Part shown: one piece after another, positions 25,272 through 38,227 of the stretch
How the letters are laid out: every line of letters starts with the position of its first letter
Numbering within the stretch: position 1 is the first letter of the stretch
NCBI RefSeq assembly: GCF_030549615.1
Contig: NZ_CP130832.1
Span: forward strand, 2,170,001-2,234,000
From: Stenotrophomonas sp. 610A2
GTDB taxonomy: Bacteria; Pseudomonadota; Gammaproteobacteria; Xanthomonadales; Xanthomonadaceae
DNA: 64,000 nucleotides
Reading direction: 5' to 3'
Made by a program: the position numbers and the translations under genes
Notes under the pieces: model-generated
Told to the model about the DNA's origin: nothing
Seen by the model: only the letters and a program-made list of their open reading frames with translations
Databases searched by the model: none

Positions 25272-27824
25272 TCAGGCCATCTGCCGGCTGAAGTCGGGAG
25301 GCGACAGGCCGGGCGCGAACAGGAAGCCCTGGCCGACAGGAACGCCGAGCCCAAGCAGGAACTGGCGCTGCGCCTCCGACTCGATGCCCTCGGCAACCAG
25401 GCCCAGCCCCAGGCTGCGGGCGATGCCGCAGACTGCTTCGCAGACGGCGACATCGGAGGGGTTGTCGGGCACGCCGCTGATGAACAGCTGGCTGAGCTTG
25501 AGGCCGTGGATGGGCAGGGTGCGCAGGTAGTTCAGTGCGCTATAGCCTTCGCCGAAGTCGTCGATGGTCAGTATCACGCCCATGGCGCGCAGCTCGGCAA
25601 AGGTGCGCAGGGTGGCGGGGGCGTCCTCGATCAGCACCCGCTCGGTGAACTCCAGCTCCAGCGCGCTGCCGGGCAGGTTGTAGTGGTCCAACACCTCGCG
25701 CACCTGCCGCGCAAGGCGGTCGCCGCTGAACTGGCGGTAGGAGACATTGATCGCCACCCGCATCATGCCCAGGCCTTCGTTATGCCATTCGCGGATCTGC
25801 CGGCAGGCCTGGTGCAGCACCCATTCGCCGATGCGGACGATGTCGCCGGTGTTCTCGGCGTGGCTGATGAAGATATCCGGGCGCAGCTCGCCGAGCTGGC
25901 GGTTGCGCCAGCGGATCAAGGCCTCGCAAGCAATGGTCTGGCCGCTGCGCAGGTCCACCTGCGGTTGGTAGACCAGGCGGAATTCGTCACGGTCCAGTGC
26001 CTTGCGCAGGCGTCGCTCGATCTGCAGGCGGTCCTTCTGGCGTCGCGCCAGTTCCGGCGAGAACAGCTGCCAGCCATTGCGGTCGCGGCGCTTGCACTCG
26101 TACATGGCCAGGTCGGCATTCTGGATCAGCTGCTGCGGGCGCAGGCCGTCCTGCGGCGCGCGCGCAATGCCAATGCTGGTGGTGACCGGGAACTCGTCCT
26201 TGCCGAACTGGAACGGCGGGATGAAGGCACGGGTGATGGCTTCGGCCAGCTTCTCGGGCCGTCCGGGCAGGTCGCGGGCATCGCAGGTGACCACGAACTC
26301 ATCGCCGCCAAAGCGGGCCAGCAGGCCCTCGGTGCCGATGGCATCGGCAATGCGGCGGGTGGCTTCGATCAACAGCAGATCGCCGGCGTTGTGGCCGAGC
26401 ACGTCGTTGACGGTCTTGAACCGGTCCAGGTCGATGTAGAGCACTGCAACCCCGGCATGCGAGGGGTTGCTCAGCCGTGCTTCCAGATCGGTGAGCGCGG
26501 CATCGCGGTTCATGATGCCGGTCAGCGGATCGGTGCGGGCCTGGTTCTTGAGGGTCTGCTCGGCGTGCTTGGGCTCGGTGATGTCCTGCAAGGTGCCGGC
26601 GATACGGGTGGAGGCCAGGTCGCCGAGCTCCACTTCGCCGATCATCCGGATCCAGAAGCTGTGGCCGCTGGCGCGTTGGCCCTGCAGTTCCAGTTCGAAG
26701 CCGGTGCGCTGCTCGATGACGCCCTCCATGGCCTCGCGCAGCTGTTGGCGCGACAGGCTGTTGAGGCAGGCCAGCAGTTGTTCGAGGTCGGTGGGCGGCG
26801 ATTGCTGGCCGAGAATGCGCTGTGCCTCGCCGGTGAGGTAAAGGTGCTGCTGGCCCCGATCCCACTCCCAGCCGCCGATATGCGCCAGCGACTGGGCGCG
26901 GTCGAACAGGGCGTGGTCGCGCTTGAGTTCGGTGATGTCGCTGAACAGTGAGAACACGTGGTCCGGAAGATCACAGCCGGCCGAGAACACCGGTACGGTG
27001 GTGATCGAGATCCAGATCATCCGCCCATTGGGGCGGTAGTACAGGCCGATGATGGTGCTGCGGATGATCTTGCCTTCGGCAAACGCGCGGGTCACCGGCC
27101 ATTGTTCGGGGCGCAGCCGGCGACCGTGCTCATCAACGCTGATCCACTCGTCGCTGGCCAGCGGCACCTTGGCCGGGACGGCGCTGCTCAGGTTGAAGAT
27201 GCGGTGGGCGGCCGGGTTGGCGGAGATGATGCCGAGGTGGCGGTCGAACAGCATCACCCCCTTGTCGATGGACTCCAGCAGCAGGCGGTAGCGGGTTTCG
27301 GCCTGCCAGCGGCGGCTCAGGTCACGGGCGACGGCCACGATGCAGTGTTCGCCATCATGCTCGATGGTGGCCGAGTGCACCTCCACCGGGAAGCGGCTGC
27401 CGTCGCCGCGCATGTTGGTGACTTCCACCACATAGGTTTCGCCACGGTTGAGGGTTTCCCAGACCGGCTCCAGATGGTCGGCGGGCAGGTCGGGATTGAG
27501 CAGCTCGATGGGCTGGCCGACGATTTCTTCGCGGGTGCGGCCATAGGCACGGACGCCGGCGCTGTTGACGTCCAGCACCACGCCGGTGGCGCTGAGGATG
27601 CTGACCGGGTCGGGTACTGCGTCGAACAGGGCGGCATAGCGGCGTTGCGCTACCCGTCGCTCGGCCATGGCTTCGCTCAAGGCCGAGCGTGCAGCCAGCA
27701 AGGCCTGTTGCAGGCCAAGTGGAAGCGGTTGCTGTAATGCCCGTTCCAGTCCAGCCAGCGCGTCGACATGCGCGGCGCGATGATCGCCGTCGTCAGGTAC
27801 ACCAAGCTGGCCGGTTCCGGTCAT
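25272..27824 (-). CDS. PAS-GGDEF-EAL cyclic-di-GMP signalling protein
   Basis: 850 residues, no transmembrane helix. After a ~55-residue helical lead come three PAS segments (about 62-170, 175-310, 315-425), a GGDEF domain (FGGDEF at 505-510) and an EAL domain (EAL at 634-636). Both active sites look intact: GGDEF for diguanylate cyclase, and for EAL the residues in [29 protein letters not shown], the Lys of LKLSQLF, VAEGIE and GQGFLF; only the KID motif is altered to KLS. It may make, break or switch between both activities. Its ATG overlaps the stop of the HMG-CoA lyase gene (ATGA). Confidence 0.92.
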   Translation of the reverse strand: MTGTGQLGVPDDGDHRAAHVDALAGLERALQQPLPLGLQQALLAARSALSEAMAERRVAQRRYAALFDAVPDPVSILSATGVVLDVNSAGVRAYGRTREEIVGQPIELLNPDLPADHLEPVWETLNRGETYVVEVTNMRGDGSRFPVEVHSATIEHDGEHCIVAVARDLSRRWQAETRYRLLLESIDKGVMLFDRHLGIISANPAAHRIFNLSSAVPAKVPLASDEWISVDEHGRRLRPEQWPVTRAFAEGKIIRSTIIGLYYRPNGRMIWISITTVPVFSAGCDLPDHVFSLFSDITELKRDHALFDRAQSLAHIGGWEWDRGQQHLYLTGEAQRILGQQSPPTDLEQLLACLNSLSRQQLREAMEGVIEQRTGFELELQGQRASGHSFWIRMIGEVELGDLASTRIAGTLQDITEPKHAEQTLKNQARTDPLTGIMNRDAALTDLEARLSNPSHAGVAVLYIDLDRFKTVNDVLGHNAGDLLLIEATRRIADAIGTEGLLARFGGDEFVVTCDARDLPGRPEKLAEAITRAFIPPFQFGKDEFPVTTSIGIARAPQDGLRPQQLIQNADLAMYECKRRDRNGWQLFSPELARRQKDRLQIERRLRKALDRDEFRLVYQPQVDLRSGQTIACEALIRWRNRQLGELRPDIFISHAENTGDIVRIGEWVLHQACRQIREWHNEGLGMMRVAINVSYRQFSGDRLARQVREVLDHYNLPGSALELEFTERVLIEDAPATLRTFAELRAMGVILTIDDFGEGYSALNYLRTLPIHGLKLSQLFISGVPDNPSDVAVCEAVCGIARSLGLGLVAEGIESEAQRQFLLGLGVPVGQGFLFAPGLSPPDFSRQMA

Positions 27825-28714
27825 GACACTGTCAATGCCCTTCCTGTCTTGCTGCCTGTCTGCCGGCCCAGTCGTTCTGCGAGCCAGTTCCCCGTTGCGG
27901 CAAGCGCCGGCAGATCCACGCCGGTACGCATCCCCATGCCGTGCAGCATGTAAATAACATCTTCGCTGGCGACATTACCACTAGCACCGCGTGCATAGGG
28001 GCAGCCGCCGGTGCCGGCGACGGCCGAATCCACCACCCGTACGCCTTCTTCCAGGCAGCTGGCGATATTGGCCAGTGCCTGCCCGTAGGTGTCATGGAAG
28101 TGCACGGCAAGGGCTGCAACCGGCACTTCCGCGGCCACGGCCTGCAACATTGCGCGGGCCTTGTGGGGAGTTCCGACGCCGATGGTGTCGCCCAGCGATA
28201 TCTCGTAGCAGCCCATGGCATGCAGGCGGCGCGCGACGCGCACCACATCGGCCAGCGGCACCTCGCCCTGATACGGGCAGCCAAGTACGGTGGAGACATA
28301 GCCGCGCACCTGCACTCCATCGGCCTTGGCCCGGGCCAGGATCGGCTCGAAACGCTGCAGCGATTCATCAATTCCGGCATTGGTATTGGTGCGGTTGAAC
28401 TGCTCGGACGCCGCGGTGAACACGGCAACTTCGCTGACGCCTACCGCCAGTGCGCGTTCGTAACCCTGTTCGTTGGGTACCAACACCGGGTAGCTCACAC
28501 CTGGCCTGCGCTGTATGCCGGTAAACACCTCGGCGGCATCGGCCAACTGTGGCACCCACTTCGGGCTGACGAAGCTGGTGGCTTCGATGCTGCGCAGGCC
28601 GGTCGCCGAGAGCCGGTCGATCAGCTCGATCTTGTCGGTGGTTGCAACCTGTTGTTTCTCATTCTGCAGGCCGTCACGCGGGCCTACTTCGACGATACGG
28701 ACGAAATCATTCAT
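27821..28714 (-). CDS. mvaB: Hydroxymethylglutaryl-CoA lyase
   Basis: 297 residues, TIM-barrel HMGL-like family. It splits HMG-CoA into acetoacetate and acetyl-CoA, the last step of leucine/isovalerate breakdown. Motifs: [13 protein letters not shown] (catalytic Arg-Asp), [30 protein letters not shown], the metal ligands in [11 protein letters not shown] (HxH) and [14 protein letters not shown] with the catalytic Cys. ATG 28714 gives [15 protein letters not shown]. Preceded by the enoyl-CoA hydratase gene 48 bp upstream. The other liu/acyl-CoA carboxylase genes are not in the window. Confidence 0.93.
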   Translation of the reverse strand: MNDFVRIVEVGPRDGLQNEKQQVATTDKIELIDRLSATGLRSIEATSFVSPKWVPQLADAAEVFTGIQRRPGVSYPVLVPNEQGYERALAVGVSEVAVFTAASEQFNRTNTNAGIDESLQRFEPILARAKADGVQVRGYVSTVLGCPYQGEVPLADVVRVARRLHAMGCYEISLGDTIGVGTPHKARAMLQAVAAEVPVAALAVHFHDTYGQALANIASCLEEGVRVVDSAVAGTGGCPYARGASGNVASEDVIYMLHGMGMRTGVDLPALAATGNWLAERLGRQTGSKTGRALTVS

Positions 28715-28762
28715 TGAGCGGTCTTTGACTGGAGGCGGGCGCGGGCGGTTCGAGGGCAAGGC

Positions 28763-29551
28763 TTACTGTGCGGCCCAGCGGGGGGGGCGCTTCTCAAGGA
28801 AGGCGGTCAAGCCTTCGCGGCCTTCGTCGGAAGCGCGCAGGGCGGCGATCAGGCCGGCATTGGCGCGGTCCAGTCCATCGCGGTCACCGATGGCGGCGTG
28901 CACCTCGCGGACCAGGATCTTGGCCGAGGCAGCCGCAACTGGACCTGCCTTGCTGAGCAGGCTGAGTTGGGCTTGCACCGCGGCATCCAGTGCATCGGCG
29001 GCGACCACCTGATGAACCAGGCCGATCTGCTGTGCGGTGGTGGCATCGAAGTGCTCGCCGGTAGCGAACCAGCGCCGTGCCTGGCGTGGGCCGATCGCGG
29101 CAATGACATAGGGGGAGATCACCGCTGGCAGCAGGCCAAGGCGGCTTTCGGTCAGGCCGAAGCGGGCGCCTTCGGCAGCAATGGCGATATCGCAGCAGGC
29201 GATCAGGCCGACACCGCCGCCGAAGGCAGCGCCCTGAATGCGGGCGATGGTCGGCTTGGGCAATTCATCCAGGGTACGCATCAGCCCTGCCAGTGCCAGC
29301 GAGTCGATGCGGTTCTCCTCCTGGCTGGCGGTAGCCATGGACCGCATCCACTGTAGGTCGGCACCGGCCGAGAAGGACGGCCCGGTGCTGGCCAACACCA
29401 CGGTCCGTACGGCCGGGTCGGCACCAAGGTTGGACAGGGTTTCGGTCAGGGAACGGATCAGCGCCGCGTCGAAGGCGTTGTGCAGGTCCGGCCGGTTCAT
29501 GGAAAGGGTCGCCACCGCGCCCTGGTGCTGCACGAGCAATGCATCGCTCAT
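28763..29551 (-). CDS. liuC: Enoyl-CoA hydratase, probably 3-methylglutaconyl-CoA hydratase
   Basis: 262-residue crotonase-family protein. The oxyanion hole strands are SFSAGADLQWM and IQGAAFGGGVGLIACCDIAI; a Glu sits in FGLTESRLGLLPAVISPYV as in methylglutaconyl-CoA hydratases. Directly upstream of mvaB on the same strand, it would form the HMG-CoA consumed by the lyase. LiuC is the most likely identity from context; a general enoyl-CoA hydratase cannot be excluded. It starts at ATG 29551 (MSDALLVQHQGAV). Confidence 0.85.
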   Translation of the reverse strand: MSDALLVQHQGAVATLSMNRPDLHNAFDAALIRSLTETLSNLGADPAVRTVVLASTGPSFSAGADLQWMRSMATASQEENRIDSLALAGLMRTLDELPKPTIARIQGAAFGGGVGLIACCDIAIAAEGARFGLTESRLGLLPAVISPYVIAAIGPRQARRWFATGEHFDATTAQQIGLVHQVVAADALDAAVQAQLSLLSKAGPVAAASAKILVREVHAAIGDRDGLDRANAGLIAALRASDEGREGLTAFLEKRPPRWAAQ

Positions 29552-29637
29552 CGGTAATGCCTGTTTGAACGGAAATCCCGCGAATCATAGCGGTGCAGGG
29601 GTGGGACGCCATGACGCAGCGCGGCGATGCTAGAATT

Positions 29638-29653
29638 GATAACCATTCTTATC
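29638..29653. promoter_or_regulatory. Probable Fur box upstream of feoA
   Basis: GATAACCATTCTTATC is an inverted repeat (GATAA/TTATC) close to the Fur consensus, located 23 bp before the feoA start. It is flanked by a locally AT-rich stretch. Fur-Fe2+ binding here would repress ferrous-iron uptake when iron is sufficient. Confidence 0.75.
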
Positions 29654-29675
29654 ACCACTCCATAGGCGCTATTCA

Positions 29676-29924
29676 GTGACGTTGTCAGATTTGCCGCTGC
29701 ATGCTTCAGCGCGCGTAGAAAGCGTTCAGGACCTGCATGCAAACGATGCGATCGCGCGCCGTCTGCGCGAGCTGGGTTTTGTGAACGGAGAGGAAGTCCG
29801 CTTGGTTGCACGTGGTCCGGTCGGCGGTGAGCCGCTGCTGTTCCAGGTGGGTTTTACCCGTTTTGCGCTGCGCCGTAGCGAGGCCGCGCGCGTCCAGATC
29901 AGCGCCGAAGGAGCACAGGCATGA
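29676..29924 (+). CDS. feoA: Ferrous iron transport protein A
   Basis: 82 residues, SH3-like FeoA domain (ARVESVQDLHANDAIARRL, RELGFVNGEEVRLVARGPVG, GEPLLFQVGFTRFALRRSEA). It is the small cytoplasmic partner of FeoB. GTG start at 29676. The last codons overlap feoB (ATGA), so the two are coupled. The Fur box lies just upstream. Confidence 0.93.
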   Translation: MTLSDLPLHASARVESVQDLHANDAIARRLRELGFVNGEEVRLVARGPVGGEPLLFQVGFTRFALRRSEAARVQISAEGAQA

Positions 29925-31777
29925 GTACCGCTATTGCCCGGTTGGCGTTGGTTGGCAACCCGAACAGCGGCAAGACCGCACTATTCAACCAGCTGACCGG
30001 CAGCCGCCAGAAGGTGGCCAACTACACCGGCGTCACCGTCGAGCGCAAGGAAGGCCGCATGCGTGGGCCGTCCGGGCAGGAGTACGCGGTGCTGGACCTG
30101 CCGGGCGCCTACAGCCTGCACCCGGCCAGCCTGGATGAAGCCATCACCCGCGACCTCTGCCGGGGTTTCTACCCGGGTGAGGCTGCCCCGGATGCCCTGA
30201 TCTGCGTGATCGACGCCACCAACCTGCGTCTGCACCTGCGCTTTGCGCTGGAAGTGCGCGAGCTCGGCAAGCCGATGGTGGTGGCCCTGAACATGGTCGA
30301 TGCGGCCCGCAAGCGTGGCATCGAGATCGACGTGCCGGCGCTGGAGAAGGCGCTGGGCGTACCGGTGGTGGAAACCGTCGCGGTGCGTCACAACGGCGCG
30401 CGCGCGCTGGTCGAGCGCATCGATACGCTGATGCCAAAGCTCGACGCCATGCCGGTGCATGCGGCCGAGCCTGGCGCCGATTACCACGCGCAGGTACGCG
30501 ACATCCTGGCTTCGGCCGTGCGCATGCCTGCGCCCACCGCAAAAGTGGATGACGCGCTGGACCGTTGGTTGCTGCACCCGGTTTTCGGTCTGCTGACCCT
30601 GGCCGTGGTCATGTTCCTGATCTTCCAGGCGGTGTATGCCTGGGCCACGCCGTTGATGGATGGCATCGAGGCGGCCTTCGGCTGGCTCGGGCCGGTGGTG
30701 GCCGAGAAGCTGCCGGAAGGGCCGCTGAGCAGCCTGCTGGTGGACGGCATCATTGCCGGCGTAGGTGGCGTGCTGGTGTTCCTGCCACAGATCCTGATCC
30801 TGTTCGCCTTCATCCTGGCGCTGGAGGAATCCGGTTACCTGCCGCGCGCTGCCTTCCTGCTGGATCGGATGATGGCTTCGGCCGGCTTGTCCGGGCGTTC
30901 GTTCATTCCGCTGCTGTCCAGCTTCGCCTGTGCGGTGCCGGGCATCATGTCGACCCGTTCCATCCAGGACCCGCGTGATCGCCTGGCGACCATACTGGTG
31001 GCGCCGCTGATGACCTGCTCGGCACGCCTGCCGGTGTATGCCTTGCTGATTGGCGCCTTCATCCCGGCCAAGACCGTGTGGGGCGTGTTCAACCAGCAGG
31101 GCCTGGTGCTGTTCTCGCTGTATGTGGCGGGTATCCTCAGCGCCCTGGTGATGTCGTGGACGATGAAGAAGTTCCGTCGCGACAAGAGCGAGCACCCCTT
31201 GATGCTGGAGTTGCCGTCGTACCGCCTGCCGAATCCGCGCGACCTGCTGGTCGGCTTGTACGAGCGCGCGATGATCTTCCTCAAGCGCGTGGGCGGCATC
31301 ATCCTGTCGCTGACCATCCTGCTGTGGTTCCTGCTGTCGTATCCGGGCGCACCCGAGAACGCGACCATGCCGGCCATCGATTACAGCTTCGCCGGCCAGA
31401 TCGGCCACGCGATGGCGGTGATCTTCGCCCCGCTGGGCTTCAACTGGCAGATCTGCATCGCCTTGATTCCGGGCATGGGTGCGCGTGAAGTGGCGGTGTC
31501 TTCGCTGGCCACGATCTACGCCTTGTCGGCTGCCGATGACGATGCCGCGATCCAGGCGCTGACGCCGGTGATCAGCGATGGCTGGACCCTGGCGACCGGT
31601 TTGTCGCTGATGGTGTGGTTCATCTACGCGCCGATGTGCATCTCAACCCTGGCTACCATCAAGCGCGAGACCAACTCGTGGAAGCAGATGGCGTTCGCCA
31701 CGGTCTACCTGTTCGGCGCGGCCTATCTGGCCGCCTTCGTCACCTACCAGGTGGCGGTGGCGCTGGGAGCCGGCTGA
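29921..31777 (+). CDS. feoB: Ferrous iron transporter B
   Basis: 618 residues: an N-terminal G domain with G1 GNPNSGKTALFNQLTG, G2 at TGVT, G3 DLPGAYSL and the NxxD-type NMVD, a helical GDI-like linker, then eight or so membrane helices containing two Gate motifs (PLLSSFACAVPGIMSTR and LIPGMGAREVAVSSLATIYA) with the conserved Cys of the iron path. Imports Fe2+ across the inner membrane. It is shorter than E. coli FeoB (773) because the C-terminal extension is missing, as in many FeoBs. Overlaps feoA and the next gene by one or four bases. Confidence 0.95.
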   Translation: MSTAIARLALVGNPNSGKTALFNQLTGSRQKVANYTGVTVERKEGRMRGPSGQEYAVLDLPGAYSLHPASLDEAITRDLCRGFYPGEAAPDALICVIDATNLRLHLRFALEVRELGKPMVVALNMVDAARKRGIEIDVPALEKALGVPVVETVAVRHNGARALVERIDTLMPKLDAMPVHAAEPGADYHAQVRDILASAVRMPAPTAKVDDALDRWLLHPVFGLLTLAVVMFLIFQAVYAWATPLMDGIEAAFGWLGPVVAEKLPEGPLSSLLVDGIIAGVGGVLVFLPQILILFAFILALEESGYLPRAAFLLDRMMASAGLSGRSFIPLLSSFACAVPGIMSTRSIQDPRDRLATILVAPLMTCSARLPVYALLIGAFIPAKTVWGVFNQQGLVLFSLYVAGILSALVMSWTMKKFRRDKSEHPLMLELPSYRLPNPRDLLVGLYERAMIFLKRVGGIILSLTILLWFLLSYPGAPENATMPAIDYSFAGQIGHAMAVIFAPLGFNWQICIALIPGMGAREVAVSSLATIYALSAADDDAAIQALTPVISDGWTLATGLSLMVWFIYAPMCISTLATIKRETNSWKQMAFATVYLFGAAYLAAFVTYQVAVALGAG

Positions 31778-32031
31778 TGGACAAGGGCCTGCTGCTGCAA
31801 TACCTGATCATCGCCCTGGCGGTGCTGGTCAGTGCCTGGGTTGTGCTGAAGAAGCAGTTCCCGGGCGTGTTGCGCAAGCTGCGAGGCCTGTTGGCGCTAT
31901 GGCTGGTGAAGCCGCAGCGTTCGCCCCGGCTGCAGGCCTGGGGGCGGCGCCTGGCACCGCCGGCGGCCAGTGCTGCGGGTGCGTGTGGTGGCTGCAACAG
32001 CTGCGGGCCGAGCGAGCCCAAGCAGCACTGA
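31777..32031 (+). CDS. DUF6587-family small membrane protein of the feo operon (FeoC-position)
   Basis: 84 residues: one N-terminal helix (LLLQYLIIALAVLVSAWVVL), a basic middle, and a Cys-rich end ACGGCNSCGP (three Cys in CxxCxxC spacing). It begins inside the feoB stop (TGATG) and ends the operon before a strong terminator. It occupies the FeoC position but has no winged-helix FeoC fold. The three Cys could bind iron or an Fe-S cluster; that is inference. Confidence 0.8.
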   Translation: MDKGLLLQYLIIALAVLVSAWVVLKKQFPGVLRKLRGLLALWLVKPQRSPRLQAWGRRLAPPAASAAGACGGCNSCGPSEPKQH

Positions 32032-32060
32032 GGGACTCGCGGCATTTAAGTGAGACAGGA

Positions 32061-32094
32061 ACCGATGTCAGATAGCTGGCATCGGTTTTTTTTT
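32061..32094 (+). terminator. Rho-independent terminator of the feo operon
   Basis: ACCGATGTCA-gatagc-TGGCATCGGT (10-bp stem with one G-U) followed by eight T. It sits 30 bp past the last feo gene and directly before the inverted REP pair. Confidence 0.9.
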
Positions 32095-32194
32095 GTGGGA
32101 GCGGCGTAAGCCGCGAAGCTTGAACGCCATCAGATTGCAGGGATGTGTTGGGTCCCCGGCAATGTCTGCTTCGCGGCTTACGCCGCTCCCACAA
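32094..32194. repeat. Paired inverted repeat, GGAGCGGCGTAAGCCGCGAAGC type
   Basis: Left arm TTGTGGGAGCGGCGTAAGCCGCGAAGC (32093-32119) and right arm 32168-32194, inverted, about 48 bp apart. It begins at the T tract of the feo terminator, a site preference worth noting for this family. Confidence 0.85.
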
Positions 32195-32273
32195 GAGCTG
32201 GATTCGGCGCTGCGTTGCGTAAACGCGCGCTGTGCGCTTGTGTGTTGGGCTGCTGAAGCGTTAGCGTGCCGGC

Positions 32274-33005
32274 ATGAATACGACTCCGACCCGTTTGCTG
32301 ATCCATGGTGCCTCCGGGCGCATGGGCCAAGCCCTGCTGCGCATCGCGGCAGAAGATTCCTCGCTGCAGGTGGTTGCCGCCGTGGTGCGTAAACCGCCGA
32401 TACAGCGTGTGATCGACGGTATTCCGCATTTTGCTGCCAGCGAGCTGTCCGCTGCGCCGGCATTCGATGTGGCGATTGATTTCAGCCTGCCGGAGGGTTT
32501 TGACCCGGTGCTGGCGCTGTGCGTGGAGCGTGGCGTGGGCCTGGTGTCGGGTACAACCGGCATCAGCGCGGCGCAGCAGGCCGCGTTGGCCGCCGCCGCG
32601 AGCAAGATTCCTCTGGTTTGGGCGACAAACTTCAGCCTTGGTGTCGCGGTGCTGGCCGAGCTGGTCGAGCGTGCAGCGGCGGCATTGCCGGGCTGGGACT
32701 GCGACATCGTCGAATCCCATCATGTGCACAAGAAGGATGCGCCATCCGGCACCGCACTGACGCTGGGCGAATCGGCCCAGCACGGTGGCGCGGAGCCGCG
32801 CTATGCCAGCCTGCGTGCCGGCGACATCATCGGCGAGCATTTCGTGCAGTTCACCGGGCTGGGCGAGCGGGTGGAGCTGGTACACCGCGCCACCAACCGC
32901 GACATTTTCGCGCGCGGGGCGCTGCATGCGGCCAAGCAGCTGCGCCAGCGCAGTCCGGGGCAATACCGGGTGCGGGATCTGGTCGGGACGTCCGAGCAGG
33001 CCTGA
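32274..33005 (+). CDS. dapB: 4-hydroxy-tetrahydrodipicolinate reductase
   Basis: 243 residues, a little shorter than E. coli DapB (273). It reduces the DapA product to tetrahydrodipicolinate using NAD(P)H, for lysine and peptidoglycan precursors. Motifs: LLIHGASGRMGQALL (dinucleotide loop), GTTGIS, SLGVAVLAELVE, and the catalytic ESHHVHKKDAPSGTAL. ATG 32274 gives MNTTPTRLLIHGASG. The shortening is in the N-terminal domain region following the nucleotide loop. Confidence 0.92.
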   Translation: MNTTPTRLLIHGASGRMGQALLRIAAEDSSLQVVAAVVRKPPIQRVIDGIPHFAASELSAAPAFDVAIDFSLPEGFDPVLALCVERGVGLVSGTTGISAAQQAALAAAASKIPLVWATNFSLGVAVLAELVERAAAALPGWDCDIVESHHVHKKDAPSGTALTLGESAQHGGAEPRYASLRAGDIIGEHFVQFTGLGERVELVHRATNRDIFARGALHAAKQLRQRSPGQYRVRDLVGTSEQA

Positions 33006-33139
33006 AACAGCTGAATGCGTGGCACATTCCTTCCGGAACATGGCTTTTGTCACCACTGAACAGCTGAAGGGAAGCGCACGGGGCGCTGGCGTTGGTGCCC
33101 CCTTGCCTTTACAATTCCGGCTCGCCGAAACACGTTAGC

Positions 33140-33174
33140 CGGACCGGTTCCCAGACCGCCGTCCGCGCTTTTTT
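33140..33174 (+). terminator. Possible transcription attenuator in the carA leader
   Basis: An imperfect GC-rich hairpin (CGGACCGG ... CCGccGTCCG, 33140-33165) is followed by a TTTTTT run (33169-33174), about 70 bases before the carA GTG. It has the form of an intrinsic terminator placed in a leader rather than after a gene. A TACAAT -10-like hexamer lies at about 33111-33116. Control of this kind by pyrimidine or arginine supply is plausible but unproven. Confidence 0.45.
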
Positions 33175-33242
33175 GCAACCGGTTTTTGACCGTGAACGCA
33201 GGCGTGGCTTCGGAGTCCCCCGGTAGCCAAAGTGAGATTCCC

Positions 33243-34373
33243 GTGACCCAAGCCGCAATTCTCGTGCTCGAAGACGGCACCGTATTCGAGGGCGAATCCG
33301 TAGGCGCGCCCGGCCTATCCGTGGGTGAGGTGGTGTTCAACACCGCCATGACCGGTTACCAGGAAATGCTGACCGATCCGTCCTACGCCCGGCAGATGAT
33401 CACCCTGACGTACCCGCATATCGGCAACACCGGTATGAACGACCAGGACGACGAAGCTTCCAAGGTATGGGCATCGGGCCTGATCGTCCGCGACGTTCCG
33501 CGCCGCCCGAGCAACTGGCGCAACCAGGTGTCGCTGCAGGATTGGTTGATCCAGCGCGGCGTGGTTGCCATCTCCGGCATCGATACCCGCAAGCTGACCC
33601 GCATCCTGCGTGAGCGCGGCGCCCAGAACGGCGCGCTGATGGCTGGTCCCGACATCGATGTCGAGAAGGCACTGGAAGCCGCGCGCAAGTTCCCTGGCCT
33701 GAAGGGCATGGATCTGGCCAAGGTGGTCAGCACCGACAAGTCCTACGGTTGGACCGAAGGCCAGCTGGACCTGGACCGCAACGAATTCGTGCGCGCCGAA
33801 CCGAAGTTCAAGGTTGTGGCTTACGACTTCGGCGTGAAGACCAACATCCTGCGCATGCTGGCCGAGCGCGGCTGCGAGTTGACCGTGGTGCCTGCACAGA
33901 CCCCGGCTGCTGAAGTACTGGCACTGAAGCCGGACGGCGTGTTCCTGTCCAACGGCCCGGGCGATCCGGAACCCTGCGACTACGCCATCAGCGCGATCAA
34001 GACCTTCGTCGAGCAGAAGGTCCCGACCTTCGGTATCTGCCTGGGCCACCAGCTGCTCGGTCTGGCCGCAGGCGCCAAGACCATGAAGATGGGCCACGGC
34101 CACCACGGTGCCAACCACCCGGTGCAGGACATCGACGACGGCCGGGTGATGATCACCTCGCAGAACCACGGCTTCGCCATCGACGAAAGCGTGCTGCCTG
34201 CCAATGTGCGGGTCACCCATCGCTCGCTGTTCGACCAGACCATCCAGGGCATCGCGCTGACCGATGCGCCGGCGTTCTCCTTCCAGGGGCATCCGGAAGC
34301 CTCGCCGGGTCCGCGTGACGTGGCACCGTTGTTTGATCGCTTCATCACCCTGATGGAAGGGGCCAAGGCGTGA
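33243..34373 (+). CDS. carA: Carbamoyl-phosphate synthase small (glutaminase) subunit
   Basis: 376 residues. The N-terminal half is the CPSase small-subunit domain ([20 protein letters not shown]), the C-terminal half a class I glutamine amidotransferase with the nucleophile in [13 protein letters not shown] (about Cys266) and the His/Glu in [11 protein letters not shown]. It feeds ammonia to CarB for arginine and pyrimidine synthesis. The GTG at 33243 ([12 protein letters not shown]) fits the family; in-frame upstream TTG 33186 or GTG 33192 would add a non-conserved tail. Its stop overlaps the following gene (GTGA). Confidence 0.94.
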   Translation: MTQAAILVLEDGTVFEGESVGAPGLSVGEVVFNTAMTGYQEMLTDPSYARQMITLTYPHIGNTGMNDQDDEASKVWASGLIVRDVPRRPSNWRNQVSLQDWLIQRGVVAISGIDTRKLTRILRERGAQNGALMAGPDIDVEKALEAARKFPGLKGMDLAKVVSTDKSYGWTEGQLDLDRNEFVRAEPKFKVVAYDFGVKTNILRMLAERGCELTVVPAQTPAAEVLALKPDGVFLSNGPGDPEPCDYAISAIKTFVEQKVPTFGICLGHQLLGLAAGAKTMKMGHGHHGANHPVQDIDDGRVMITSQNHGFAIDESVLPANVRVTHRSLFDQTIQGIALTDAPAFSFQGHPEASPGPRDVAPLFDRFITLMEGAKA

Positions 34374-34930
34374 GCAAGGCGCGCTGGCTGATGTTGCCGG
34401 CGCTGCTGGCCACCTCGGTGGCCAGTGCGGCGCCAGTGACCGCGCAGGAGATCCGCGATCTGCTGCCGCTGACCGGCTTCGAGCGCATGGGCAATGACGC
34501 GGCCACGTCCATGTTGGCCAATGTCACGCTCTTCCCGCAGATTCCGGCAGCACAACGCGAGTGCCTGGCCACGCCGATCGGCGAGGTGCTGAATGAAGCA
34601 CTGGTGGATCGCCTGGTCGCCAATCTTGGCAACGACGGGCAGCAGCACCTCAAGCGCTGGCAAGCGTTCTATTCGAGCCAGGGCGGCAAGCGCATGGTCG
34701 CGACCCAGCGCCAGATGATGTACGGCACCGCCTTGCCGGCCGAGTTCGAGGGCGAGCCCAGTGAACTGGAGCGCAAGCAGGTAGGTGAGTTCATGGCCAG
34801 CGGCTCCTATGAAGCGTTGGGCGCCGTGCTTGCGGAACTGGGCGAGATGCCTGATGGCCTGCCGCTGCGCCTGAGCGAGCGCATCCAGAGCCAATGCGGT
34901 GTCACGATTGATCCAGAAGAGTTTTCCTGA
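34370..34930 (+). CDS. Exported protein of unknown function (DUF2059-like) inside the car operon
   Basis: 186 residues from a GTG that overlaps the carA stop. A signal peptide ([20 protein letters not shown]) precedes an all-helical acidic domain with [19 protein letters not shown] and [20 protein letters not shown], reminiscent of DUF2059-type proteins. Periplasmic; no catalytic motif recognised. It separates carA from carB by its full length and is translationally coupled to carA. Confidence 0.75.
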   Translation: MSKARWLMLPALLATSVASAAPVTAQEIRDLLPLTGFERMGNDAATSMLANVTLFPQIPAAQRECLATPIGEVLNEALVDRLVANLGNDGQQHLKRWQAFYSSQGGKRMVATQRQMMYGTALPAEFEGEPSELERKQVGEFMASGSYEALGAVLAELGEMPDGLPLRLSERIQSQCGVTIDPEEFS

Positions 34931-34984
34931 TCGACAGCGTGCGATCACTTCCCCCAGACACGCTGTACTGACTTAGAGAAGAAA

Positions 34985-38223
<3,239 letters not shown>

Positions 38224-38227
<4 letters not shown>

